Source: Thermoactinomyces intermedius (GTDB taxonomy: Bacteria; Bacillota; Bacilli; Thermoactinomycetales; Thermoactinomycetaceae). From it: a stretch of DNA of 64,000 nt. This document shows positions 52,864 to 61,414 of this stretch, one piece after another. Each line of letters begins with the position of its first letter. Positions within the stretch are counted from its first letter, which is position 1. The stretch lies in assembly GCF_016055025.1 (NCBI RefSeq), contig NZ_JAECVW010000009.1. One strand, 5' to 3'. Both the position numbers and the translations under genes were made by a program. A model generated the notes under the pieces. It was not told the origin of the DNA. It made no database searches and saw only the letters and a program-made list of their open reading frames with translations.

Positions 52864-54318
52864 TTACTCCTGATCCGGTTCCAGTTGACAAGATTCAAGC
52901 GGAACCATTTTTGTTTTCTTTTTCCATTTGAAACCGAGCCACAGGCAGATGAAGATCGGCAGGCCGATATAGGAGACCACCAGCCGGTACCAGTCGAAGG
53001 CTTCTCCCGTGAAAGCCTGATAATCTTGTCCCAGGATCACCACCAAACACAGGAAGAAAGCAAACAACGGCCCAAACGGGAACAACCTCGCCCGGTAAGG
53101 AAGAACATCCAGGCTTTTTCCCTGGGCAGCAAAAGCGCGGCGGAACCGGTAATGGCTGATCGCAATGCCGAGCCAAGCCAAAAATCCGGACAACCCCGAA
53201 GCATTGAGCAACCAGATGTAAATGGTTCCGTCACCGACCAGCGACGCCAAAAATGCAAACGCCCCGACCAGTGCCGTCAACAGCAATGCATAAACCGGCA
53301 CTCCACGCCGGTTCACTTTGCTGAACACTTTCGGCGCTTTTCCTTCTCTCGCCAACTGCCACAACATCCGGGTGGAAGCATACATGCCGGAATTTCCCGC
53401 GGAAAGGACCGCCGTCAGAATCACCGCATTCATCACCGAAGCGGCAAAGGCAAAACCGGCCCGTTCAAACACCATGGTAAACGGGCTTTTGGCCACCTGG
53501 TCCACATCGCCGCCCGCCAGATTCGGGTGGGTGTAAGGCAAAATCAAACCGATCACAAGGATGGTCAACGTATAAAAAAGCAAAATCCTCCAGAAAATCT
53601 GCCGGACCGCCTTCGGGATGTTTTTGCCGGGATTTTCACTTTCACCCGCTGCAATCCCGACCAACTCCGTTCCCTGGAATGAAAAACCTGCAATCATAAA
53701 CACGCCGACGGTGGCCATCCATCCGCCGTGAAATGGTGCGTCACCGATGGTAAAATTCTTGAAGCCGATCGGTTCGCCTCCCATGATGCCGAGAATCATC
53801 AAAAATCCGATAACCAAAAAGATGATGACGGTCGATACCTTGATGAAAGAGAACCAATATTCTGACTCTCCGTATCCTTTGACGGAAAGAAGATTCAATC
53901 CCAGCATCAATGCCAGGAAAATGGCGCTCCAAATCACGCCCGGCACATCCGGGAACCAATATTTCATAATCAACGCACCGGCAGACAATTCGACTGCAAT
54001 GGTAATGGCCCAGTTATACCAATAATTCCATCCCATCGCAAATCCCAATGCCGGATCCACAAACCGGCTTGCATACGTGCTGAAAGAACCGGACACCGGC
54101 ATGTACGCAGCCATTTCCCCCAAGCTGGTCATCAAGAAGTAAACCATCATGCCGATCGCCATATAAGCAACCAGCGCACCCCCCGGGCCGGCTTCCTGAA
54201 TCGCCGCTCCGCTGGCGAGAAAGATCCCGGTCCCGATGGATCCGCCAATGGCGATCATCGACATATGCCTGGACTTCAATCCTTTTTTTAATTGTCGGTC
54301 ATCACTTGAATTGGACAT
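52864..54318 (-). CDS. lysP: Amino acid permease, probable lysine-specific permease
   Basis: The 484-residue, 12-helix protein belongs to the amino acid transporter (AAT/APC) family. It starts with KKGLKSRHMSMIAIGGSIGTGIFLASG, shows YMPVSGSFSTYASRFVDPALGFAMGWNYWYNW and GFSFQGTELVGIAAGESENPGKNIPKAVRQIFWRI-type segments. A lysine riboswitch stands upstream, which makes lysine the likely substrate. It is a single-gene unit. Confidence 0.88.
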   Translation of the reverse strand: MSNSSDDRQLKKGLKSRHMSMIAIGGSIGTGIFLASGAAIQEAGPGGALVAYMAIGMMVYFLMTSLGEMAAYMPVSGSFSTYASRFVDPALGFAMGWNYWYNWAITIAVELSAGALIMKYWFPDVPGVIWSAIFLALMLGLNLLSVKGYGESEYWFSFIKVSTVIIFLVIGFLMILGIMGGEPIGFKNFTIGDAPFHGGWMATVGVFMIAGFSFQGTELVGIAAGESENPGKNIPKAVRQIFWRILLFYTLTILVIGLILPYTHPNLAGGDVDQVAKSPFTMVFERAGFAFAASVMNAVILTAVLSAGNSGMYASTRMLWQLAREGKAPKVFSKVNRRGVPVYALLLTALVGAFAFLASLVGDGTIYIWLLNASGLSGFLAWLGIAISHYRFRRAFAAQGKSLDVLPYRARLFPFGPLFAFFLCLVVILGQDYQAFTGEAFDWYRLVVSYIGLPIFICLWLGFKWKKKTKMVPLESCQLEPDQE

Positions 54319-54361
54319 AAAAAAGTATCTCTCCCTTTCTTAAGCCGAGGTCCGGCAGGAA

Positions 54362-54396
54362 AAAACAAAAAAACCGTCACTTCTGGATGGGACGGT
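54362..54396 (-). terminator. Riboswitch-controlled terminator before lysP
   Basis: ACCGTC...GACGGT followed by seven T on the minus strand, 45 bases upstream of lysP. It would form when lysine is bound. Confidence 0.8.
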
Positions 54397-54416
54397 ATGA
54401 TGAAACCCACACCAAA

Positions 54417-54622
54417 CCCCCGCAAGATAGCGCACCACGTTTGTCTGGGCAAGAACAAACGTGACAGTGCTGACCCTGTTTGGAATCAGCCCCAGCTTGT
54501 CCGCCTGGAGCAAGCGAACAAACTTCGGCGACTTTTCCTTTCCCTTGCAGTCATCAAACGAAACTCCAAATTCTCGTGCAAAGTACTGATAAAAGCCGCA
54601 ACCTCTACCTCACCGAGAGAAA
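54417..54622 (-). promoter_or_regulatory. Lysine riboswitch (L box)
   Basis: On the minus strand the leader contains the L-box core: GAGGTAGAGGTTGCGGC with TCAGTA after it, then GGGAAAGG...GTCGCCGAAG, and the 3' side GTGCGCTATCTTGCGGGG that closes P1. The order and these conserved blocks match lysine riboswitches such as B. subtilis lysC. With the terminator downstream it should switch lysP off when lysine is plentiful. Confidence 0.9.
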
Positions 54623-54658
54623 TCGATGAGGGTAAATATGCACTTGTAACTTATTCTT

Positions 54659-54687
54659 AGTATAAATGAAAACATATGGATTTACAA
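54659..54687 (-). promoter_or_regulatory. Promoter of the L-box/lysP transcript
   Basis: TTGTAA, a 17-base spacer and TATACT on the minus strand, placed about 35 bases before the riboswitch. Confidence 0.7.
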
Positions 54688-54801
54688 TGGTAATTCCTTC
54701 AATACCTGTTCCGTCCCGACATACCGGATCCATTTTGTTGTTGTTTTTTTTCCAAGACAAGCATAGATATAGTGACAAGTTGTCATAAAGGAGTCGTATG
54801 C

Positions 54802-55398
54802 ATGGAAACGTGGATGGGCTATTTTATATTGGGATTTGCTTTGTCCACCCCAATCGGACCGGTCAACATCGAGATGATCCGGCAAGGGATTTCAAGCGGT
54901 TTTTATCCTTCCTGGCTGGTCGGCTTGGGAGATGTGATCTCCAACCTGTTGATTGTCGGCATCATTCTTTACGGCTTTTCCAGCGGCATTGTGGATTTGT
55001 CGTATCTGGCGTTCATAGCGGTCGCGGGCGGGGCTTACCTGATTTATTTGGGGACGTCGAATCTGAAAACCAAGTTGTCCATTTCGTCGTGGCCCCGGCC
55101 TGTCCATCTTCTTGCCAAGGGATTTGTCCTTGGGTTCATCAATCCCATGGATTTTCTCTCCTGGTCCGGTGTGTACAGCACCATTCATCAGCGGCCTTTG
55201 TCGTTTCTGATCACGGCTTTTACTTATCTGATGATCGGTTGCGGAATGTGGAATCTCCTCTTATCTTTGTCGGTCAGTTGGTGCCGGCCTTACATCAAGC
55301 CGGCCTTTATCCAGGGATTTCAACTGATTTCCGGACTCATTCTTTGCGGCTACGGCATTTTTTTGGCTTGGTTCGGCTTCAAAATGCTTGTTCAATAA
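54802..55398 (+). CDS. LysE/RhtB-family amino acid exporter
   Basis: The 198-residue protein has six hydrophobic helices and the family start FALSTPIGPVNIEMIRQGIS and VGLGDVISNLLI, with GFINPMDFLSW in the middle. LysE/RhtB proteins export lysine, arginine, homoserine, threonine or other amino acids. The gene is divergent from the riboswitch-controlled lysine permease gene, so opposing lysine fluxes are plausible, but its leader has no L box. AAAGGAGTCGTATGC precedes the ATG at 54802. Confidence 0.82.
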   Translation: METWMGYFILGFALSTPIGPVNIEMIRQGISSGFYPSWLVGLGDVISNLLIVGIILYGFSSGIVDLSYLAFIAVAGGAYLIYLGTSNLKTKLSISSWPRPVHLLAKGFVLGFINPMDFLSWSGVYSTIHQRPLSFLITAFTYLMIGCGMWNLLLSLSVSWCRPYIKPAFIQGFQLISGLILCGYGIFLAWFGFKMLVQ

Positions 55399-55410
55399 TC
55401 CTTTCCGGAA

Positions 55411-55935
55411 TCACCGGTTTTCACGTTTTGCTTTTCTTTTAATCTTCCCGAATGGTTTGTAATAGGTGACCAGGGTCATCATGACTATCGCCGCCACATT
55501 GAAGATGGCGCCCAAAGTCAAGGAAATGCTGGTCCGATGGAAAGAGGCATTTTCTAAAGCTGCCAAATGATATTTCTCCGCGGTCTCGATCAAAAAAGAC
55601 AACCCGTCACTCAGAAACAGGATACCGAGCAAAATAATGAGGAAAGTCGTTACCAACTTGATTAACACCCAGTAATGCTTCGTCAATCCCCAATGGGTCC
55701 AGACCGACAGCATCAGGCCGGTGATCAGGACCACCATGGCCGGATATTTGATCAGCGTGCCATCAATCATGTGCATACTTGAAAGTGTGTAATAAAGCTG
55801 TTCCCCATTTTCCGCGTTTCCCATGTAAATCCCCAGGATCAACATTCCCAACGTTCCGCCAAACCATGCCATGGCCCCCAGCACATGTATGGAAACCAAT
55901 AAATGCTTTTTTCTCATATTTAACCGGTAACCCAT
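55411..55935 (-). CDS. DUF2269/CopD-like membrane protein
   Basis: The 174-residue protein has four membrane helices: LVSIHVLGAMAWFGGTLGML, YPAMVVLITGLMLSVWTHWG, LIKLVTTFLIILLGILFL and SLTLGAIFNVAAIVMMTLV. The helix-1 motif H-x5-AWFGG is shared with the protein at 52369-52821, so they look like distant paralogues. AAGGAGG lies eight bases before the ATG at 55935. It is convergent with the LysE-type gene and forms a unit with the small gene upstream. Function unknown. Confidence 0.7.
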   Translation of the reverse strand: MGYRLNMRKKHLLVSIHVLGAMAWFGGTLGMLILGIYMGNAENGEQLYYTLSSMHMIDGTLIKYPAMVVLITGLMLSVWTHWGLTKHYWVLIKLVTTFLIILLGILFLSDGLSFLIETAEKYHLAALENASFHRTSISLTLGAIFNVAAIVMMTLVTYYKPFGKIKRKAKRENR

Positions 55936-55970
55936 CAAAATATCCTCCTTTCTGCTCTATTCCTCCAACT

Positions 55971-56201
55971 TCACCTGTTTTCCACCGATCCATTCCCGGA
56001 TGAATGGCGATGTTTCCATTGGCGCCAATCGATCACGGGAACGGCAACCGCGCCCGCCAACGCACACAGATAGGGAAGAAACGGAATTCCAAACGGCTTG
56101 AAAAAGAATTGGAAACTGAAAATGCCGATGACGCTGGACAACAAAACGCCGATGATAAATCCGCCCAAAATCCCCGTGACAGCGGCAATCATGATTCTCA
56201 T
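55971..56201 (-). CDS. Small two-helix membrane protein, DUF5957-like
   Basis: The 76-residue protein has two hydrophobic helices (MIAAVTGILGGFIIGVLLSS, then FLPYLCALAGAVAVPVIDW) separated by FQFFFKPFGIP. The layout resembles DUF5957 proteins of Bacilli. A strong GGAAGGAGG site precedes the ATG at 56201. It is transcribed with the CopD-like gene 35 bases downstream. Confidence 0.6.
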   Translation of the reverse strand: MRIMIAAVTGILGGFIIGVLLSSVIGIFSFQFFFKPFGIPFLPYLCALAGAVAVPVIDWRQWKHRHSSGNGSVENR

Positions 56202-56373
56202 CCCCTTTTCCCTCCTTCCGGTCATGACATCAAAGCGGTGCAAGCAATGCATGAAAAACACCCGATCCCTTTAAAACCTATTGATTCTTTTGGCGGTGCC
56301 TTTCTTTCAACCGCTCCAAACGCAGTTTAACAGACCAAAATAAACACCACACAAACGCAATCTTAACAGCACC

Positions 56374-57462
56374 TTAATTTTTATACGGAAACCAAAGAGT
56401 GATCCGGGTGCCTTCATTCTGCTTGCTTTCCACTTGGATGAAGCCCTGCATCCTCTCGATGAATTGCTTGGCAATCACCATGCCGAGCCCGGAACCCAAC
56501 GCGGACCGGTCGGTGGGGGTTCCCCGGTAATAGCGGTCGAACAAATGTTGAATGGTTTTCCGGTCCATTCCCTTGCCATGATCCTGAATCACGATCAAAA
56601 GCTTGTCTTCTTTCAATTCGGTTGTCACCTGAATGGTTGTTTCCGGGGGATTATGCCGAATGGCATTCATGACGAGGTTTTCCAGTGCCCTTTTGAGCAA
56701 ATGTTCGTCAAACGTCCACCGGATCTCCCTGGCCGGGGATTTGAATCGGATATCATACCGGTCCGCCAGGGGATGTTTTTTAAGATCGGCCAAAACCCGT
56801 TCCAAAAAGGTAACCAGGTTTAAGGTGCGCTCATTCAAGGGAATTTGGCGTTCTTCCAATTGGTAAACGATGCTCAAATCTTGGATCAATTGCTCAATAT
56901 GGATCGATTTTTCCTCAATGATCCGGCTGAACTCTTTCACTTCTGCTTCTTCCCAGGTATGATCCGAGCGGAGCATCGCCGCATACCCTTTGATGTAAGA
57001 TAAAGGGGTTTTCAAATCATGGGCGATGCCGGAAGCCCAGTTTCTCCTCGATTCTTCAAGCGCTTGACGCTCCTTTTCGACGGAATGAAGCCGTTCGGTC
57101 AAATTGCCCAGTTTCGATTCCAATTCCAAAAACACCCCGAACTTCCGGGCGGCCAGATTTGGAAAATCCGGCTTTTGAAATTTCCCTTCGGAAAGGTTCT
57201 CAATCCATTGGATCAGAAAAAAGAGCGGCTTGCTGATTTTCCTCCCCAAAAAGATCCCGATCATCATAAAAATCACGACAAAGGAACATAAATACAAGCC
57301 GATCAGCAGAGGGACACGGGTTCCCACCGGGATCTGAAGAAGCTTGTGAATCAGCAGGACAACAACCGGAACCACCGTCAACCCTGAAAGCAAAAGAACG
57401 CCTCCGACAGCCAGCAAAATCGCCACAAACTGGAGGGATATTTTGTATTTGAGGTCCATCAC
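56374..57462 (-). CDS. Sensor histidine kinase with very short extracytoplasmic loop (intramembrane-sensing type)
   Basis: The 362-residue kinase has two membrane helices close together (residues 9-38 and 50-72) with only about 12 residues outside, then HAMP-like sequence, a HisKA H-box ASGIAHDLKTPLSYIKGY (His near 146) and an ATPase domain (NLVMNAIRHNPP, IQDHGKGMD, GSGLGMVIAKQFIE). Kinases with this layout (BceS, LiaS type) sense cell-envelope stress, often through a partner transporter. It starts at the end of the regulator gene with a four-base overlap. Confidence 0.88.
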   Translation of the reverse strand: MMDLKYKISLQFVAILLAVGGVLLLSGLTVVPVVVLLIHKLLQIPVGTRVPLLIGLYLCSFVVIFMMIGIFLGRKISKPLFFLIQWIENLSEGKFQKPDFPNLAARKFGVFLELESKLGNLTERLHSVEKERQALEESRRNWASGIAHDLKTPLSYIKGYAAMLRSDHTWEEAEVKEFSRIIEEKSIHIEQLIQDLSIVYQLEERQIPLNERTLNLVTFLERVLADLKKHPLADRYDIRFKSPAREIRWTFDEHLLKRALENLVMNAIRHNPPETTIQVTTELKEDKLLIVIQDHGKGMDRKTIQHLFDRYYRGTPTDRSALGSGLGMVIAKQFIERMQGFIQVESKQNEGTRITLWFPYKN

Positions 57463-58166
57463 CGTCTCTCCTTATCTGATACCGCGAGCATATATCCCAA
57501 TCCCCTGATGTTTTTTAAATACACCGGGTGCTTCGGGTCCTTTTCGATTTTTTGCCGCAACCGCCTGATATGCACCATGACGGTGTTTTCCTTTCCCACT
57601 GTCGGATAATCCCCCCATACGTGCTCATAAAGGCTGTCCACACTGAACACCTGATTGGGATGCTCACACAAGAATTTCAGCAACTCAAATTCCTTCGCCG
57701 GGCATTTCACTTCTTTCCCGTCCACCACCAATTTCGCCTGGTCCATGTACAACACAAAATGATCGGTGCGAAATTCGCGAAGCCGGGAATTCAGGCGTCT
57801 TTGCCGGTGTAAAATCGCTTTGATCCGGGCAACCACTTCCAAGGGATTAAACGGTTTGGTGATATAATCGTCCGCTCCCATGGAAAAACCGGTCAATTTA
57901 TCCATATCCGCCGTGCGGGCCGTCAAAAAAAGGATGGGAACGTCGGTCATTTCCCGGATTTGCCGGCACAGCCGGAAGCCGTCTGTATCCGGCAGCATCA
58001 CATCCAGCAAAATCAAGTCCACCGGGTTGTTTCTGATTTTCTCCAACGCTTCTTCGCCGGAGGTGGCCTCAAGGATCCTTTCGAATCCTTCTTTTTCCAG
58101 CAGCCGTCTCATCATTTGAATGATGCCGGTCTCATCATCCACCATCAACAGCGTCTCCCTCATCAT
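57459..58166 (-). CDS. OmpR-family response regulator
   Basis: The 235-residue regulator has a receiver (LLMVDDETGII, LILLDVMLPDTDG, LFLTARTAD, ITKPFNPLE) and a winged-helix domain (VKCPAKEFELLKFLCEHPNQ, NTVMVHIRRLRQKIEKDP). It pairs with the kinase gene that follows. The start at 58166 has AAGGGGAAAA upstream. A terminator separates it from the resistance operon upstream, so it is not read with that operon by default. Confidence 0.9.
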   Translation of the reverse strand: MMRETLLMVDDETGIIQMMRRLLEKEGFERILEATSGEEALEKIRNNPVDLILLDVMLPDTDGFRLCRQIREMTDVPILFLTARTADMDKLTGFSMGADDYITKPFNPLEVVARIKAILHRQRRLNSRLREFRTDHFVLYMDQAKLVVDGKEVKCPAKEFELLKFLCEHPNQVFSVDSLYEHVWGDYPTVGKENTVMVHIRRLRQKIEKDPKHPVYLKNIRGLGYMLAVSDKERR

Positions 58167-58196
58167 TTTTCCCCTTTCTTCTTCATTCATGAAAAC

Positions 58197-58233
58197 AAAC
58201 CCCCTGAAGCGGCGCTTCCCCTTCAAGGGGTTT
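58197..58233 (-). terminator. Intrinsic terminator after the MFS exporter gene
   Basis: AAACCCCCTGAA and TTCAAGGGGTTT pair around a GC-rich loop; GTTTGTTTTC follows on the minus strand. It ends the ABC-F/MFS operon. Confidence 0.7.
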
Positions 58234-58248
58234 GGACGCAAGATGAAA

Positions 58249-59481
58249 TCAAGCCGGTTTCCCCGCTTTTAACAGCACTTTGTTCTTTCCCAAAAACATG
58301 GCCAGCATGCACATCAACAAGCCCGTGCCGGCCAAAATCCATTCAATTTCGATCCAATCGGCAACCGGTCCGAAAACAAGCATCCCAACCGGCATCATGG
58401 AAGTGGAGATCATACTGAATACCCCAAACACCCTTCCTGTATAATTTTCCTCAATCTTTTCCTGCAACAAGACTGTTGTCGGCGTATTGAAAAAGGGCAT
58501 GGCCACCCCGAATAAACCCATGACCAACAAGTAAATCCAAAAGTCGGGAACCAATCCCAGTGCCAAAGTGCAAATCCCCATGATAAAGCCGGAGAGAGCC
58601 ATCGTATGGACTTTATTGCCTAAGCCTCCCCATAAGGCGATCAAACCTCCCCCTGCCATCATCCCGACGGAAAAAGTGATTTCAATGGCCGTCAACCGCC
58701 ACACATCATCCCCAAAACTCCGGGTCACCTGCAGCGGGGTTAAAAACGAAGCCGGGGCAATCAACACAAAGAATACAGCGAAGTACGAAAAGAAGCTCTT
58801 TAAAAAAGCATGTTTTTTAATATACGCGATCCCTTCGGTGACATCGCTGTAATAAGTGGTTTTCTGTTTTTCGGACGCCTTTTGGTGAACCGGAATGTGA
58901 ACCCATGCCAGCATGATGAAAACCGCAACGGCGGCCGTGAGAACATCCACAAAGAAAACCGCTTCAATGGAGGCCATGGTGATGAGTGCCGCACTCACCA
59001 TGGGGGAAACCAGCATGATCAATGACTGGAGGCTTCCGTTGATTCCATTCACCTTCGTCAGATGATCCTTCGGAACCAATTGCGGCAATACCGCGCCAAC
59101 AGTGGGAGTTTGAAAGCCCGTCCCGATTGCGCGGACAGCGGAGATGACAAAAAGCAGCCAAACCGCATCATATCCCGCAAGAAACAAAATGGCGAGGATC
59201 AACGTGGCCAAGGCAATCATGGCATCCGACCCGATGATCAACATTTTGCGGTTGAAACGGTCTGCCCACACCCCGGCAACCGGCGAGAGAAGAAAAGTGG
59301 GAACAAAACCGCAAAGAATATAGATGGTCATCATCACACCGGACCGGGTATCCAAGGTGATATACCACAGGATGGCATATTGCACGAGCGATGAGCCAAA
59401 CAGGGAAATGGTCTGGCTGGTTAAAAAAAGGACAATCTCCCGTTTCCATTGTTCTTTCCTCTGTTCATGGATAAAATTCAT
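58249..59481 (-). CDS. MFS drug exporter, Mef-like (DHA3 family)
   Basis: The 410-residue, 12-helix protein is of the DHA3 type that contains macrolide exporters Mef(A)/Mef(E). It shows SQTISLFGSSLVQYAILWYI in helix 1, SPVAGVWADRFNRKMLIIG (motif A), IGTGFQTPTVGAVLPQLVPK after helix 4 and GLFGVAMPFFNTPTTVLLQE. It lies 34 bases after the Vga-type gene and is likely in the same attenuator-controlled operon. Its substrate is inferred from the neighbours (macrolide, lincosamide or streptogramin), not from the sequence alone. Confidence 0.82.
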   Translation of the reverse strand: MNFIHEQRKEQWKREIVLFLTSQTISLFGSSLVQYAILWYITLDTRSGVMMTIYILCGFVPTFLLSPVAGVWADRFNRKMLIIGSDAMIALATLILAILFLAGYDAVWLLFVISAVRAIGTGFQTPTVGAVLPQLVPKDHLTKVNGINGSLQSLIMLVSPMVSAALITMASIEAVFFVDVLTAAVAVFIMLAWVHIPVHQKASEKQKTTYYSDVTEGIAYIKKHAFLKSFFSYFAVFFVLIAPASFLTPLQVTRSFGDDVWRLTAIEITFSVGMMAGGGLIALWGGLGNKVHTMALSGFIMGICTLALGLVPDFWIYLLVMGLFGVAMPFFNTPTTVLLQEKIEENYTGRVFGVFSMISTSMMPVGMLVFGPVADWIEIEWILAGTGLLMCMLAMFLGKNKVLLKAGKPA

Positions 59482-59515
59482 TCGGTTTCACGCCCTTTTC
59501 TTTTTGCTGAACGTT

Positions 59516-61078
59516 TTAATCTGTTTCCAATTTCTTTTTTTCTGCCAGCAGCCTTTGAAATTCCTTTTCCAGCTCTTCGGAAGGCTCCACGCTCAGCCGG
59601 CTGAGCACCTCGGATATTTTGGTTTCAAGCAACAGCCGCCGGTCCTCCCCGGCATCCCTCTCCTTTTTCCGCCCGGACTGCCGGTTCTTTTCATCCGGCC
59701 GGTCCAAAAAACGAATTTCCCGGTTTTTGATCTCCAAGATCCGGGTTGCCAGCTTTTTCACAAAACGCCGGTCGTGGGTGACAAAGATGACCGTGCCTTC
59801 GTACTCTTGAAGGAGGGATTCCAAAGCCTCCACTGCTTCAATATCCAAGAAGTTCGTCGGTTCGTCCAAAACGAGGGTGTTGATGTCACTGACAAATACT
59901 TTGGCCAATGCCACTTTGACCCGTTCCCCGCCGCTTAACACTTCCACTTTTTTATAAACATCGTCCCTCCGGAAATGCAACCGGGCAAGCACAGTGCGGA
60001 TCAACGTCTCATCCTGCTTGGAAGTGGAACGGACATTTTCCAAAATCGATTCTTTCAGATCCAGAATGTTGAGATTCTGGCTGAAATAACCGATTTTCAC
60101 AGACGGTGAAACCGTGATTCCCTCATCCTGGCGGATGATCTTTTGGATCAGCGTGGTTTTTCCGGCACCGTTCGGTCCGGTGACGGCTATCTTCTCCCCT
60201 CCGCGCACATCAAAACGCGCCGGCTTCCACAAAAGCTTGTTGCCCGCCATCCCGGAAACATCCAGCACCCGGATCACCACTCTTCCCTTCATGGCTTCCT
60301 GGTGGGGCAAACTCATCTTGACCGGCGTGATTTCTCTCGGTTTTTCCACCTTCTCCAGTTTTTCCAGACGGGTTTCCATGGCTTTTTTGGCTTTTTCCAA
60401 TTTCTTTTGTTTTTTGGCAAAGTAGGGTTTGGCCTTCTTCGCTTCAATCCGGTTGGCGTTTTTCGGTATTTTGGTCGCTCTCTGCGCTTTTTGTTCTTTC
60501 ATTCGCAGCGCTTCTTCCAATTGCCTTTTCTTCTTGGCATATTTTTCGTATGCCTGGATCTGTTGTGCTCTTTCCAATTCCTTTTGACGGACGTAATCCG
60601 AATAATTTCCTTTAAAGGTTTTGATCTTGCCTTCATCAATCTCCCAAATGGTCGTACAAAGTGTATCCAGGAACTCCCGGTCATGGGAAACGACCACAAA
60701 GGCCCCCGGCCAGTTTTTCAGCTTCTTTTCCAACCATTCGATATGCCCGGTGTCCAAATGAGTGGTCGGCTCATCCAAAAACAAAATCTCCGGATCCTTC
60801 CCCAAGGCTTGCAAAAGATATTCCTGGGCCAATTCACCGCCACTTTTGGTTGAATCCTGCCGTTTGATCTGCGGCAAAAATTCAACCGTGGCCCGGCTGA
60901 TCACTTGGCCTTGATCCGGAATGAGCTGACCCGTCAACGTCTTGAGCAACGTGGTTTTTCCACTGCCATTTTTGCCGACCAAACCGATCCGGTCCCGGTG
61001 ATCAATGATCAACCTTTTCACGTCAAACAACAAACGGTCTTTGACATACAGCTTCAAATCACGCGCTTCCAGCAACAT
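59516..61078 (-). CDS. Vga-type ABC-F ribosome protection protein
   Basis: The 520-residue protein has two ABC ATPase domains and no membrane segment. It shows LVGKNGSGKTTLLK (Walker A, about residues 33-46), DSTKSGGE (degenerate first signature) and FLDEPTTHLD, then GPNGAGKTTLI, VLSGGERVKVALAKVFV and LVLDEPTNFLD. The linker between them (residues about 190-280, MKEQKAQRATKIPKN and AKPYFAKKQKKLEK) and the C-terminus KISEVLSRLSVEPSEELEKEF follow the Vga(A) pattern closely. Vga proteins bind the ribosomal E site and dislodge lincosamides, pleuromutilins and streptogramin A. The ATG at 61078 follows GGAG at eight bases. Length agrees with Vga(A) (522). Confidence 0.9.
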   Translation of the reverse strand: MLLEARDLKLYVKDRLLFDVKRLIIDHRDRIGLVGKNGSGKTTLLKTLTGQLIPDQGQVISRATVEFLPQIKRQDSTKSGGELAQEYLLQALGKDPEILFLDEPTTHLDTGHIEWLEKKLKNWPGAFVVVSHDREFLDTLCTTIWEIDEGKIKTFKGNYSDYVRQKELERAQQIQAYEKYAKKKRQLEEALRMKEQKAQRATKIPKNANRIEAKKAKPYFAKKQKKLEKAKKAMETRLEKLEKVEKPREITPVKMSLPHQEAMKGRVVIRVLDVSGMAGNKLLWKPARFDVRGGEKIAVTGPNGAGKTTLIQKIIRQDEGITVSPSVKIGYFSQNLNILDLKESILENVRSTSKQDETLIRTVLARLHFRRDDVYKKVEVLSGGERVKVALAKVFVSDINTLVLDEPTNFLDIEAVEALESLLQEYEGTVIFVTHDRRFVKKLATRILEIKNREIRFLDRPDEKNRQSGRKKERDAGEDRRLLLETKISEVLSRLSVEPSEELEKEFQRLLAEKKKLETD

Positions 61079-61114
61079 TTGTATCATCTCCGTACCTGTT
61101 GTATTTTTTGGGAG

Positions 61115-61150
61115 ACGAAAAAAGCCTCCCATCTTTTTAAGAATAGGAGG
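61115..61150 (-). terminator. Leader terminator upstream of the Vga-type gene
   Basis: GCCTCC-N16-GGGAGGC followed by TTTTTT on the minus strand. Its 5' arm and loop overlap an alternative pairing partner (61131-61147), as described for the attenuator. Confidence 0.8.
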
Positions 61151-61334
61151 CATAAATAAGGCACGGGTGTACAGACCGTCAACAGACAAAAGATCCATAC
61201 CACCGGATTCACTTGTTATCAAAAACGGGTGATGCCAATCCTATTCTTAAAAGACACATTGAAGGCAGCACAAAGAAGCAGACTTCCCCTCTGCCAAAAA
61301 ATCCTTCAATCCATCTGCTTTCAAAAATAGGATT
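61131..61334 (-). promoter_or_regulatory. Transcription attenuator in the Vga-type leader
   Basis: Three exclusive pairings are visible in the minus-strand RNA. AATCCTATT (61334-61326) pairs with AATAGGATT (61245-61237) and encloses a nested hairpin (ATTGAAGG/CCTTCAAT and GGCAG/CTGCC). The segment TCTTTTAAGAATAGGA (61254-61239) can instead pair over 16 bases, with one bulge, with 61147-61131, which destroys the terminator at 61115-61150. If the first arm is blocked by a ribosome on the short frame ending at 61333, the antiterminator can form. Confidence 0.75.
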
Positions 61335-61371
61335 AGCACTTCATCGTCCCGATGTTCACCCTTCCGTACAT
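61333..61371 (-). CDS. Candidate leader peptide of the Vga-type gene (12 codons)
   Basis: An ATG at 61371 opens MYGRVNIGTMKC and stops with TAA at 61335-61333. The stop codon overlaps the first attenuator arm. Internal starts (GTG 61359, ATG 61344) share the same frame and stop; GGAAGGG lies in front of the inner ones. Which start is used is not clear. Translation is inferred from position, not proven. Confidence 0.45.
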   Translation of the reverse strand: MYGRVNIGTMKC

Positions 61372-61384
61372 ATGATTTAACAGC

Positions 61385-61414
61385 ATAATAAACCAGAAAG
61401 AGAAGATTTGTCAA
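61385..61414 (-). promoter_or_regulatory. Promoter of the ABC-F/MFS operon
   Basis: TTGACA, an 18-base spacer and TATTAT on the minus strand. Transcription would start near 61378, leaving a 300-base leader before the ABC-F start. Confidence 0.8.
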
